A DNA stretch of 6,191 nucleotides from Stenotrophomonas sp. Its GTDB lineage: Bacteria; Pseudomonadota; Gammaproteobacteria; Xanthomonadales; Xanthomonadaceae. The notes below the pieces were generated by a model, which made no database searches, was not told the DNA's origin, and saw only the letters and a program-made list of their open reading frames with translations. Shown here piece by piece: positions 1-6,016 of this stretch. The translations under genes were made by a program, and so were the position numbers. The DNA is taken from assembly GCA_003484865.1 (NCBI GenBank), contig DMZT01000178.1, forward strand, positions 1 through 6,191, written 5' to 3'. Each line of letters begins with the position of its first letter. The stretch's first letter is position 1.

Positions 1-90
1 GACCGCTGCGGCACTGGTCAGCCCGGCACGCAGCCAGTGGCGGCGCTGCGGGTCGGCAGGCAGGTGGCCTGCAGTCGTAGAACGGGTCAT
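1..90 (-). CDS. N-terminus of a Tat-exported protein (partial, runs off left edge)
   Basis: Only the first 30 codons lie in the window, read leftward from an ATG at 90-88. The peptide begins MTRSTTAGHLPADP and continues QRRHWLRAGLTSAAAV. The twin arginine followed by x-W-L-R and a small/hydrophobic stretch (residues about 15-30) is the pattern of a Tat signal peptide, so the product is probably exported folded, often with a cofactor. The start codon overlaps the receptor stop in an ATGA arrangement, and a GGAGG ribosome-binding site (plus-strand 101-105) sits 10 nt upstream inside the receptor's last codons. Together these make a real, translationally coupled start likely, and the gene is probably co-transcribed with the receptor. 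The mature domain is not in the window, so the enzyme class cannot be named. Tat-exported enzymes such as PLP-dependent class V aminotransferase homologues are a guess from memory of xanthomonad genomes, not something seen here. Confidence 0.75.
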   Translation of the reverse strand, partial: MTRSTTAGHLPADPQRRHWLRAGLTSAAAV

Positions 91-2762
91 TGGAAACGGG
101 CCTCCAGGCGTGCGTAGTAGTAGGTGCCACTCCAACCGAACGGCGACAGCTCGCTGTACGGGAACACGCCAAAGGTATCCGCGCCGGAGACCTGCGGGGT
201 GGTCGCGATGTTGCGCGTCGGATAGGTGTTGAACAGATTGTTCGCGCCCAGCACGACAGTGACCGTGTCGGTGGCGCGGAAGGCGATGTCCAGATCGGTG
301 ACCCAGCGCGCCTCCAGTTTCTGGACCACGTCGACATTGCCAGCACTACCCGCTTCGGTCGGCAGCGTACGGAACCGGGTCGAACCCTGCGCAAAGGCGG
401 CGACATTGGCCGCGCTCTGGTTGGTTGCCGCCACCCCTTCGATCTCACCGTAGCGGTGCGTGCCCAGGTGGATGCCCCAGCGGCCGACATCCCAGCCCAG
501 CGCGACGGTCAGATTGTCGCGCGGCTGGCCTTTCTCCACGCGGGTGCGCTCGGTGACATCGAACAACGGCGTGCGCACGCCGAGCGCGGTGAGCTGCGCC
601 GGGGTCGCGGCGACATGGGTCAGCTCGGTCTTGTTGCGGTTGTAGGCGACGGTCGCGGTGAGCCTGCCATAGTCCGCCAGCTCCCAGCGGTAGCGCGCCG
701 AGGCGTCCACGCCGGTGGTACGGGTATCGGCGGCGTTGCTGAAGTAGCGCACGCTGGTCACGCCCGGCGAGCCCAGCGCGGCCAGGTAGTCACGGATCGC
801 GGTCGACCCGGCCGCATCAACGAAGTTGCTGGAGAGGAAGATCCGGTCGTCGATGTCGATCCGGTACACATCCACCGATGCGCTCAGCCCACCGATGCCC
901 CAGGTGAGGCCCGCCGTGACATTGGTCGCCTGCTCCGGCTCCAGCGAGCGCGCCCCCAGGGCACGCGCTTCCACCGTATCCACCGGTGCGGTGCGCACCA
1001 GCACATACTCGGGCACCCCGGTCACCGCGTTGTTGAGCGTGCGGCTGCTGGTCGAACTGAAGTACTGCTGGGCCAAGGCCGGCGCATGGAAGCCGGTGCT
1101 GACCGAGGCCCGCACCGCCACCCCGCCGTCGAGCTGGTAGCGCAGGGCCAGCTTGCCGTTGGTGGTGCTGCCGAAATCGCTGTAGTCCTCCCAGCGCCCG
1201 GCCAGCGAGACCAGGAAGCGATCCGTCACATCGGTTTCCGCTTCGGCGTAGGCCGAGACGTTGTGACGGTGATGGTTGCCGGCGTCCGCCGGCTGGATGC
1301 CCGCGAAGCCCTGCGAGCCGATCGTCGGCACCGCGCCGGCCGAGGGGCCATCAAGCACCCGCGCCGGCCCCCAGACGTATGCGTTCAGCTCACCGGGTGA
1401 AATGCCGTAGGTATCGCGGCGGAACTCTGCCCCGAGCGCCAGCCGCAGCGGTGCATGCCAGCCCAGCTCGATGCTGTTGTTGGCATCCAGATTGGTGGTC
1501 CACTGCGAGGCCTCCAGCGCACCGTTGTAGAACGCGGTGGGGCTGGCCGCACCCAGCGTGGCGTTGAGCGTGTTGCGGGTGCGGTAGACCAGCTTGTTGC
1601 GGCCGTAGACGCTGCTCAGGTCCCAGTGCCAGTCGCCGAGCAGACCTTTGATGCCTGCGCCGAGCGAGGCGTTGGTGCTCTGGGTATCGACCCACGGCAG
1701 GAACCCGTCCGGGTAGATCGCGCGCACGTTCTCGACCTGGCCGGCGCGGCGCAGGGAGGCGTTGGAACTGCCCTCGCTTACTCCGTAGCCGCCAAAGGCA
1801 TACGCCTCCAATCCTTCAGCCCAGGCGAGCGGCTTGCGCAGGTTGCCGAACACGGTCTTTTCCACGGTGTCGGCCGAGTCGGCGAAGCGCCACAGGGCAT
1901 CGCGGTCGATGGTGGCTTCGCGTGGGTCGGCCACGGCACCCGCCGCCGCGCCCCCGATCGGTGCCAGGCCGGTGCCGGAGCCGAAGGTGCCCGACGGCGC
2001 CACCGGCGCACCGTTGCGACCGATCCCGAAGTACTGCTGACGTGTATCGGGCAGGGCGCGGTTGGCGGCCTTGCGATCACGATAGTCCCAGGTGAGGTGC
2101 AGACCGCCGCCGTCGGCAAAGGCCACGCCGGTGTCCAGCGCGACGGCGGTGGTGCCACCGCCGCCATCGCGGGTGGTGCCGCGGCTGACCCGCCCTTCGA
2201 AGCCGGCATCCTCGCGCAGCACGATGTTGATCACCCCGGCAATGGCATCGGAACCGTACTGGGCTGACGCGCCATCACGCAGCACTTCGATCCGCTCGAT
2301 CGCACTCACCGGGATCGCATTGAGATCGGTCGAGACCGCGCCTTTGCCCACCGTCCCGCCGGTATTCACCCATGCACTGGCATGCCGCCGCTTGCCGTTG
2401 ACCAGCACCAGGGTCTGATCCGGCGACAGCCCGCGCAGCGTTGCCGACCGGATATGCGTGTTGCCGTCCGGTGTGGTCGGGTGCGGGAAGTTGAACGAGG
2501 GCAACAGCGACTGCAGGATCTGGCTGATATCGGTATAGCCGCTGCTGCGGATGTCCTGCGCGCCCAGCACATCGATCGGCACCGGCGATTCGAGCACGGT
2601 GCGGGCCTGGGTGCGGTTACCCAGGACGGTGAGCTGGTCGAGCTGGGTGACCGCGGGCGCACTTGCCGCGGTTTGAGCATGCACCGGAACGGCGGTGAAC
2701 AGGCTGGCAAGCACGGCGACGGACAAGCGGCGACGTCGCAGCGCGGTGGTGCGAGGATTCAT
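87..2762 (-). CDS. TonB-dependent outer-membrane receptor, substrate unknown
   Basis: This is an 891-residue TonB-dependent receptor that should import a scarce ligand across the outer membrane using TonB-ExbBD energy. The start at 2762 (MNPRTT) is preferred over in-frame ATGs at 2789 and 2786 because GGAG lies 5 nt upstream and a standard signal peptide then follows: RRRR, a hydrophobic core and cleavage near VHA/Q at about residue 29. A TonB-box-like DQLTVLG is at 42-48. The plug domain covers about 55-185, with the family hallmarks TLRGLSPDQTLVLVNGKRRH (108-127), IERIEVLRDGASAQYGSDAI (155-174) and AGVINIVL (175-182). The remainder is a 22-strand-type barrel rich in alternating aromatic residues. 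It ends YYYARLEARFQ, an aromatic sorting signal with one extra Gln after the usual final Phe. Length is normal for xanthomonad receptors of this type. The ligand (siderophore, peptide, sugar or other) cannot be inferred. No Fur-like site was seen upstream. The gene is divergent from the DUF885 gene and overlaps the downstream Tat-signal gene. Confidence 0.95.
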   Translation of the reverse strand: MNPRTTALRRRRLSVAVLASLFTAVPVHAQTAASAPAVTQLDQLTVLGNRTQARTVLESPVPIDVLGAQDIRSSGYTDISQILQSLLPSFNFPHPTTPDGNTHIRSATLRGLSPDQTLVLVNGKRRHASAWVNTGGTVGKGAVSTDLNAIPVSAIERIEVLRDGASAQYGSDAIAGVINIVLREDAGFEGRVSRGTTRDGGGGTTAVALDTGVAFADGGGLHLTWDYRDRKAANRALPDTRQQYFGIGRNGAPVAPSGTFGSGTGLAPIGGAAAGAVADPREATIDRDALWRFADSADTVEKTVFGNLRKPLAWAEGLEAYAFGGYGVSEGSSNASLRRAGQVENVRAIYPDGFLPWVDTQSTNASLGAGIKGLLGDWHWDLSSVYGRNKLVYRTRNTLNATLGAASPTAFYNGALEASQWTTNLDANNSIELGWHAPLRLALGAEFRRDTYGISPGELNAYVWGPARVLDGPSAGAVPTIGSQGFAGIQPADAGNHHRHNVSAYAEAETDVTDRFLVSLAGRWEDYSDFGSTTNGKLALRYQLDGGVAVRASVSTGFHAPALAQQYFSSTSSRTLNNAVTGVPEYVLVRTAPVDTVEARALGARSLEPEQATNVTAGLTWGIGGLSASVDVYRIDIDDRIFLSSNFVDAAGSTAIRDYLAALGSPGVTSVRYFSNAADTRTTGVDASARYRWELADYGRLTATVAYNRNKTELTHVAATPAQLTALGVRTPLFDVTERTRVEKGQPRDNLTVALGWDVGRWGIHLGTHRYGEIEGVAATNQSAANVAAFAQGSTRFRTLPTEAGSAGNVDVVQKLEARWVTDLDIAFRATDTVTVVLGANNLFNTYPTRNIATTPQVSGADTFGVFPYSELSPFGWSGTYYYARLEARFQ
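101..105 (-). promoter_or_regulatory. Ribosome-binding site of the Tat-signal gene, inside the receptor coding end
   Basis: GGAGG on the minus strand lies 10 nt before the ATG at 90-88 and within the codons for the receptor's last residues (LEAR). It supports the ATGA-overlapping start and translational coupling of the two genes. Confidence 0.6.
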
Positions 2763-2767
2763 GACAA

Positions 2768-2771
2768 CTCC
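2768..2771 (-). promoter_or_regulatory. Ribosome-binding site that fixes the receptor start
   Basis: GGAG, 5 nt before the ATG at 2762-2760. It decides against the longer reading beginning at 2789, which would add nine residues ahead of the signal peptide. The GGAG also forms the 3' side of a small cUUCGg tetraloop hairpin (2768-2777). Confidence 0.7.
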
Positions 2772-2778
2772 GAAGAGA

Positions 2779-2795
2779 TCGGGCATCACGCCCGA
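2779..2795 (-). promoter_or_regulatory. Leader stem-loop just upstream of the receptor ribosome-binding site
   Basis: A perfect 6-bp inverted repeat TCGGGC/GCCCGA with a 5-nt loop lies 7 nt upstream of the receptor's GGAG. In the receptor transcript it would form a GC-rich hairpin next to the ribosome-binding site. The structure is visible in the sequence. A regulatory role is inference, and short GC hairpins are common by chance in DNA this rich in G+C. Confidence 0.35.
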
Positions 2796-2892
2796 GGAAG
2801 ACGATGGAACAGCGCAGGCGGTACGTCAGCGGCGACATCGCCGTGGCAGATTCGAAGCAGGCAAGACACGTCCCCAGGTGACCCTGCCGGAC

Positions 2893-2920
2893 ATGTTGCA
2901 AACTTGTTGCAGAGCGTCAA
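2893..2920 (-). promoter_or_regulatory. Candidate promoter of the TonB-dependent receptor
   Basis: On the minus strand TTGACG (2920-2915, five of six matches to the -35 consensus) is followed after 16 nt by CAACAT (2898-2893, three of six to the -10). This would give a leader of roughly 120 nt. The -35 is good but the -10 is weak, so an activator or another start point is possible. The spacer and -10 contain the tandem TGCAACA repeats annotated separately. Confidence 0.3.
2894..2911. repeat. Tandem 7-bp direct repeat TGTTGCA, 11-bp period (possible operator)
   Basis: TGTTGCA occurs at 2894-2900 and 2905-2911, identical copies separated by AACT, so equivalent bases are 11 bp apart, about one helical turn. 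It overlaps the spacer and -10 of the proposed receptor promoter, where a transcription factor could act. The repeat is seen directly; the operator function is inferred from spacing and position. Confidence 0.4.
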
Positions 2921-3095
2921 TCGGTGCGGACTCGTGCATTCGCGCCGGGCTGCTCAGGTGGGTAACGAGCGCGGGGCAAGTCACTGATTTCATTCGGCGC
3001 GGCCAACGGCCTCGCACCGAGGTCCTTACTTCCAGGCATATCCAGATAGCCAACCGTGCGCGACCGGCAGTGCCTGTACCCTGCCCGCATCTGCC

Positions 3096-3125
3096 CACCT
3101 GCGCAGACATGACAATCCGCAGGTG
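3096..3125. repeat. Perfect 8-bp inverted repeat upstream of the DUF885 gene
   Basis: CACCTGCG (3096-3103) and CGCAGGTG (3118-3125) are exact inverted copies around a 14-nt centre, ending 58 nt before the GTG start. It could be an operator for a dimeric regulator or a leader hairpin. The arms are GC-rich, so chance is not excluded. An in-frame ATG at 3109 lies in the centre but lacks a ribosome-binding site. Confidence 0.4.
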
Positions 3126-3171
3126 CAGCCGCACCCGTGCAGGCGTAGCCTGCCCGCAGCCTGCCGCCAAC

Positions 3172-3175
3172 GGAG
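3172..3175 (+). promoter_or_regulatory. Ribosome-binding site that selects the GTG start of the DUF885 gene
   Basis: GGAG lies 8 nt before the GTG at 3184. It supports this start over the in-frame ATGs at 2695 and 3109, which lack such a site and would bury the signal peptide inside the protein. Confidence 0.65.
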
Positions 3176-3183
3176 ATCGCCCC

Positions 3184-5076
3184 GTGATTACGACCTCGCC
3201 TGCCCGCCGTGTTCCTGTCCTGCTCGCACTGGCCATCGCCGGCGCACTGCTGCTGCCGCGAGCCGACGCACATGCGCAGGCCCCGTCCACCGCGAGCACA
3301 TCGGCCACCCCCTCGTTCAATGCCCTGCTCGATGCGCAGACGATGGCCGCGATCAACGCCGATCCGGAACTGCGCACGATGCTCGGCATCAGCGACGATG
3401 CAGGCGGTGATCTGTCCGGCCAGCTGACCGACGTCTCGCTGGCCCGGCGCGAGATCAACCGCCGCTTTCTTGTCGACAACCTGGCGCAGATCCGTGCCTG
3501 GAAAGGTGCACCGCTGGATCCGCAGCAACGCCTCAGCGACGGCCTGGCGCGCTGGTTCTACCAGACCCAGATCGATCTGATGGCCGTGCCATGGGCCGCG
3601 GCCTGGTTGCCGGTCGGCGGCAGCACCTACGCGATCGACCAGTTGTTCAGCCTGCCGGTCAACCTGCCGCAGTTCATGGACAACCAGCATGCGGTGACCG
3701 ACGACACCAGCGCCCGCCGCTACATTGAACGGCTCCAGGCGATGGGCACCAAGCTGGACCAGGTCCGCGCCAACGTCGACATGCAGGCCCAACAGGGCGT
3801 GGTGCCGCCGGCGGTTGCGCTGGAAGGGGCGGCCAACCAGTACCGTGCCCTGCTGAAACCGGCGCCGCAGGACAGCCTGTGGGTGCAGTCGTTGCAGCGC
3901 AAGCTGGACAAGGTCCCGTCCATCCCGGCGGCCCGGCGCGCTGAACTGATCGCGCAGGCCACCGCTGCGGTGCGAGACGCGGTGAACCCGGGGTATCAAC
4001 GCCTGCTCGACAACGTGCAGGCCACGCTGGCGACCCATCCCGGCAACAACGGTGTGTGGGCACTGCCCGAGGGCAAGGCCTACTACGATGCCGCGCTGCG
4101 CTGGTATACCAGCACCGACCTGGATGCCGATGCGATCCACCAGATCGGCCTGCGCGAAGTGGCGCGGCTGGACACGGCGATGGATGACCGCCTGAAGCAG
4201 CTGGGCCTGCGCGAGGGCAGCGTGGCCGCCCGCATCGAACAGCTACGCAAGGACCCGCGCTACCTGTATGAGGACAGCGACGCCGGCCGCAGGCAGCTGA
4301 TCGGCGACATCGAACAGCGCCTGCGTGATCTTGATCCGATCCTGCCGACCTACTTCGGCCATCTGCCGACGCAGGAGCTGCTGGTTCAACCGGTACCCGC
4401 GCACATGCAGGCCACTTCGCCGGGCGGCTACTATTACCCACCGGCGATGGACGGCTCGCGGCCGGGCACCTTCTTCATCAACCTGGGCGATATCACCTCC
4501 AATACGCGCTGGAGCATTCCCAACCTCACCTATCACGAGGGCTCGCCGGGGCATCATTTCCAGATCTCGATCGGCCAGACCCTGACCGCGCTGCCAATGC
4601 TCCGCCGCAGTCTCAATCCCAGCGCCTTCAGCGAAGGCTGGGCACTGTATGCCGAACAGCTGATGGCCGAGATCGGCGTGTACCGCGACGACCCCGCCGG
4701 TGATCTGGGCCGCCTGCAGGCCGAGATGTTCCGGTCGGTGCGGCTGGTGGTCGACACCGGCCTGCATCGCAAACGATGGACCCCCGAGCAGGCCATCGCC
4801 TACATGCAGGACAAGACCGGCATGACCCCGGCGGATGTGCGCATCGAGGTCTACCGCTACCTGGTGCAGCCCGGTCAGGCCGCCTCCTACAAGATGGGCC
4901 AACTGCGGCTGCTGGAACTGCGCGAGCAGGCACGCCGGGAGCTGGGCGACCGCTTCGACATCCGTGCGTTCCACGACCTGATCCTGGGCAACGGCGCCAT
5001 GCCGATGACGGTGGTCAGCCAGGCCGTGGACGCCTGGATCGCCGCCGGCGGACCGGCCTCCACCCGGACACCATGA
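3184..5076 (+). CDS. Secreted DUF885-family predicted zinc metallopeptidase
   Basis: The GTG start gives a 630-residue protein. Residues 1-31 are a Sec signal peptide (basic ARR, hydrophobic core, AHA/Q cleavage) with no lipobox cysteine, so the mature enzyme is probably soluble in the periplasm. The rest matches the DUF885 family (PF05960) along its length. Key blocks are the HEGSPGHH motif (451-458), SEGWALYAE (483-491), RLVVDTGLH (520-528) and the YLVQPGQAASYKMGQL block (559-574). The HE...GHH histidines and glutamate with the downstream EGW glutamate resemble a gluzincin-like metal site, so peptide hydrolysis is the likely reaction. The substrate is unknown and the activity is inferred. 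Family members are usually around 550-630 residues, so it is complete. It is divergent from the receptor and separated from the next gene by a strong stem-loop, so it is probably transcribed alone. It could act on peptides entering through the neighbouring receptor, but proximity is the only evidence. Confidence 0.9.
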   Translation: MITTSPARRVPVLLALAIAGALLLPRADAHAQAPSTASTSATPSFNALLDAQTMAAINADPELRTMLGISDDAGGDLSGQLTDVSLARREINRRFLVDNLAQIRAWKGAPLDPQQRLSDGLARWFYQTQIDLMAVPWAAAWLPVGGSTYAIDQLFSLPVNLPQFMDNQHAVTDDTSARRYIERLQAMGTKLDQVRANVDMQAQQGVVPPAVALEGAANQYRALLKPAPQDSLWVQSLQRKLDKVPSIPAARRAELIAQATAAVRDAVNPGYQRLLDNVQATLATHPGNNGVWALPEGKAYYDAALRWYTSTDLDADAIHQIGLREVARLDTAMDDRLKQLGLREGSVAARIEQLRKDPRYLYEDSDAGRRQLIGDIEQRLRDLDPILPTYFGHLPTQELLVQPVPAHMQATSPGGYYYPPAMDGSRPGTFFINLGDITSNTRWSIPNLTYHEGSPGHHFQISIGQTLTALPMLRRSLNPSAFSEGWALYAEQLMAEIGVYRDDPAGDLGRLQAEMFRSVRLVVDTGLHRKRWTPEQAIAYMQDKTGMTPADVRIEVYRYLVQPGQAASYKMGQLRLLELREQARRELGDRFDIRAFHDLILGNGAMPMTVVSQAVDAWIAAGGPASTRTP

Positions 5077-5086
5077 CGCCCCTGCA

Positions 5087-5113
5087 CAGGTGCCGGCCGC
5101 TGGCCGGTGCCTG
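5087..5113 (+). terminator. Strong stem-loop after the DUF885 gene, probable terminator
   Basis: CAGGTGCCGGCC (5087-5098) pairs along all 12 positions, including two adjacent G-U wobbles, with GGCCGGTGCCTG (5102-5113) around a 3-nt loop GCT. It starts 10 nt after the stop codon. There is no U-tract: the following bases are CGTATAAATACC. This is therefore a terminator of the GC-rich, U-poor kind, or a 3'-end stabilising hairpin. Confidence 0.5.
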
Positions 5114-5138
5114 CGTATAAATACCTAGCGACTTACCG

Positions 5139-5165
5139 TGTAACTCCGGTTGTCCGTCGCGTGGG
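5139..5165 (+). promoter_or_regulatory. Candidate ECF-sigma-type promoter for the DUF2092 operon
   Basis: TGTAAC (5139-5144), 15 nt, then CGTGGG (5160-5165). An AAC-containing -35 and a CGT-containing -10 with about 15-17 bp spacing is the general form recognised by several extracytoplasmic-function sigma factors. No sigma-70-like pair fits better in the 155-bp gap. Transcription would begin just before the leader hairpin at 5173. No sigma-factor gene is in the window, so this rests on motif form alone. Confidence 0.25.
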
Positions 5166-5172
5166 CGGTGCG

Positions 5173-5222
5173 CAGAGTGTCAGCAGGGTCGGCCCGTCGC
5201 GCGCCCCACTGACGACACTCTG
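5173..5222 (+). promoter_or_regulatory. Leader hairpin reaching into the DUF2092 ribosome-binding site
   Basis: CAGAGTGTC (5173-5181) and GACACTCTG (5214-5222) form a perfect 9-bp stem around a 32-nt loop. The last paired base is the first G of the GGAG ribosome-binding site (5222-5225), which is 6 nt before the ATG. An alternative pairing uses GTCAG with CTGAC (5209-5213) and a 3-nt bulge. Position suggests influence on translation initiation, or an operator if it acts as DNA. Function is inference. Confidence 0.4.
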
Positions 5223-5231
5223 GAGACTGTC

Positions 5232-6014
5232 ATGCCGCGCACCTCATCGAGCCTGCTGTTGGCGCTGGTCCTGGCCGGCCCCCTGCTGCTGCTTCCTCCT
5301 CCGCTGGCGGCGCAGCCCGCGGCGGCCAGCGTTGATGCCCAGGCCGTACAGGCACTCACCCGCATGGGCGCAGCCCTGCGCGCGCTGCCGCACTTCACCC
5401 TCAATGCCACTACCAGCACCGAGTACGTGCTCGACGATGGGCAGAAGATCGCCCTGCCGGGCACCGTCGCGTATCGCGTGCTGGGACCGGACCACTTCTT
5501 CGTGGAGATACAGAGCGAGGACCAGCACCGCCAGCTGTTCTACGACGGCAAGGCGCTGACGATCTACTCGCCGCGGCTGAAGTACTACGCCACGTTGGAT
5601 GGTCTGAACAAAAGCAGTCAGGCGCTGTTGACCGAATCGGCGACGACGTATGGCATCGAGTTGCCGCTGGCGGATCTGTTCCTGTGGGGCACGCCGGCGT
5701 TTCCGACCGATCAGCTGCAGTCCGCGCTGCGCATCGGCAGCGCCCGCATCGGTGGCGAGGCAACCCAGCACTACGCCTTCCGGCAACCCGGGGTGGATTG
5801 GCAGGTCTGGATTTCCGACGCGACCCACCTGCCCCGCCAGCTGGCGATCACCAGCCATAGCGACCCCGCGTTGCCGACCTACCAGGCCACGTTGAACTGG
5901 GATACGCGGCGCGCGGTGACCGCCAGGGAGTTGGCGTTCGATCCCAAGGGCGCGACGAAGATCGTGTTCGTACCGGTCGCGCTGGCCGTACAGACCACTG
6001 ACGGGGAGAACTGA
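5232..6014 (+). CDS. Secreted DUF2092-family protein
   Basis: This is a 260-residue protein. Residues 1-27 are a Sec signal peptide (PRT, a long Leu-rich core, LAA/Q cleavage) with no lipobox, so it is expected in the periplasm. The mature part matches the DUF2092 family (PF09865) over most of its length: a MGAALRALPHF helix (45-55), VLDDGQKI (66-73), the QLFYDGKALTIYSPRLKYYA strand pair (101-120), YGIELPLADLFLWG (140-153) and YAFRQPGVDWQVWI (181-194). The alternating strands and the phrase type 'FYDGK...Y.P' resemble LolA/LolB-like beta folds that bind lipids or lipoproteins; that comparison is from pattern only. The biochemical role is not known. ATG 5232 is chosen for its GGAG 6 nt upstream and the signal peptide that follows. 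It is the first gene of an apparent two-gene unit, ending 2 bp before the next start, and may be driven by its own promoter at 5139-5165. Confidence 0.9.
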   Translation: MPRTSSSLLLALVLAGPLLLLPPPLAAQPAAASVDAQAVQALTRMGAALRALPHFTLNATTSTEYVLDDGQKIALPGTVAYRVLGPDHFFVEIQSEDQHRQLFYDGKALTIYSPRLKYYATLDGLNKSSQALLTESATTYGIELPLADLFLWGTPAFPTDQLQSALRIGSARIGGEATQHYAFRQPGVDWQVWISDATHLPRQLAITSHSDPALPTYQATLNWDTRRAVTARELAFDPKGATKIVFVPVALAVQTTDGEN

Positions 6015-6016
6015 GC

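Larger units (their letters stand above)
2763..3183. other. 421-bp divergent intergenic region between receptor and DUF885 gene
   Basis: No convincing gene lies here. The plus-strand frame stays open across it only because stops are rare in GC-rich DNA. On the receptor side it holds the ribosome-binding site, two leader hairpins (2768-2777 and 2779-2795), a further GC hairpin (2829-2844), and a weak promoter candidate with tandem TGTTGCA repeats (2893-2920). On the DUF885 side there is a GC hairpin at 3008-3024 (CCTCG/CGAGG around CAC), a slightly AT-richer patch at about 3025-3050, an 8-bp perfect inverted repeat at 3096-3125, and the 10-mer CCTGCCCGCA occurring twice (3080-3089, 3149-3158). 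I found no good sigma-70 promoter for the plus strand. The size suggests two separately regulated promoters. Confidence 0.6.

Noticed and set aside
90..1400. Long plus-strand open frame (436 codons) opposite the receptor gene
   Set aside because: It is antisense to a clear receptor, its translation is Arg/Gly/Ala-rich with no domain, and its openness follows from GC-rich codon bias.
1455..2267. Plus-strand open frame of 270 codons opposite the receptor plug and barrel
   Set aside because: Shadow frame of the receptor; no ribosome-binding site or recognisable fold.
2763..2789. Nine-residue longer receptor start (ATG 2789 or 2786)
   Set aside because: No ribosome-binding site upstream and it adds residues ahead of a standard signal peptide; ATG 2762 has GGAG at 5 nt.
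3008..3024. CCTCG/CGAGG hairpin as a terminator or insulator
   Set aside because: Short stem in GC-rich intergenic DNA, no upstream gene on that strand and no T-tract; chance is the simpler explanation.
2695..3183. N-terminal extension of the DUF885 frame by 163 codons, with ATGs at 2695 and 3109
   Set aside because: It would overlap the receptor's start, has no ribosome-binding site and would place the signal peptide internally; GTG 3184 has GGAG at 8 nt.
2763..3183. Fur-type iron box for the receptor
   Set aside because: No stretch resembling the GATAAT-based Fur consensus is visible, so iron regulation cannot be claimed.
2917..4140. Minus-strand open frame of 407 codons opposite the DUF885 gene
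   Set aside because: Low-complexity Arg/Gly/Gln translation antisense to a strongly conserved family; explained by GC bias.
4243..4974. Minus-strand open frame of 243 codons opposite the DUF885 active-site region
   Set aside because: Antisense shadow of the HEGSPGHH and EGW region; no family resemblance.
5115..5124. GTATAAATAC as a sigma-70 -10 element for the DUF2092 gene
   Set aside because: No -35-like hexamer lies 15-19 nt upstream; that stretch is the GC-rich terminator stem.
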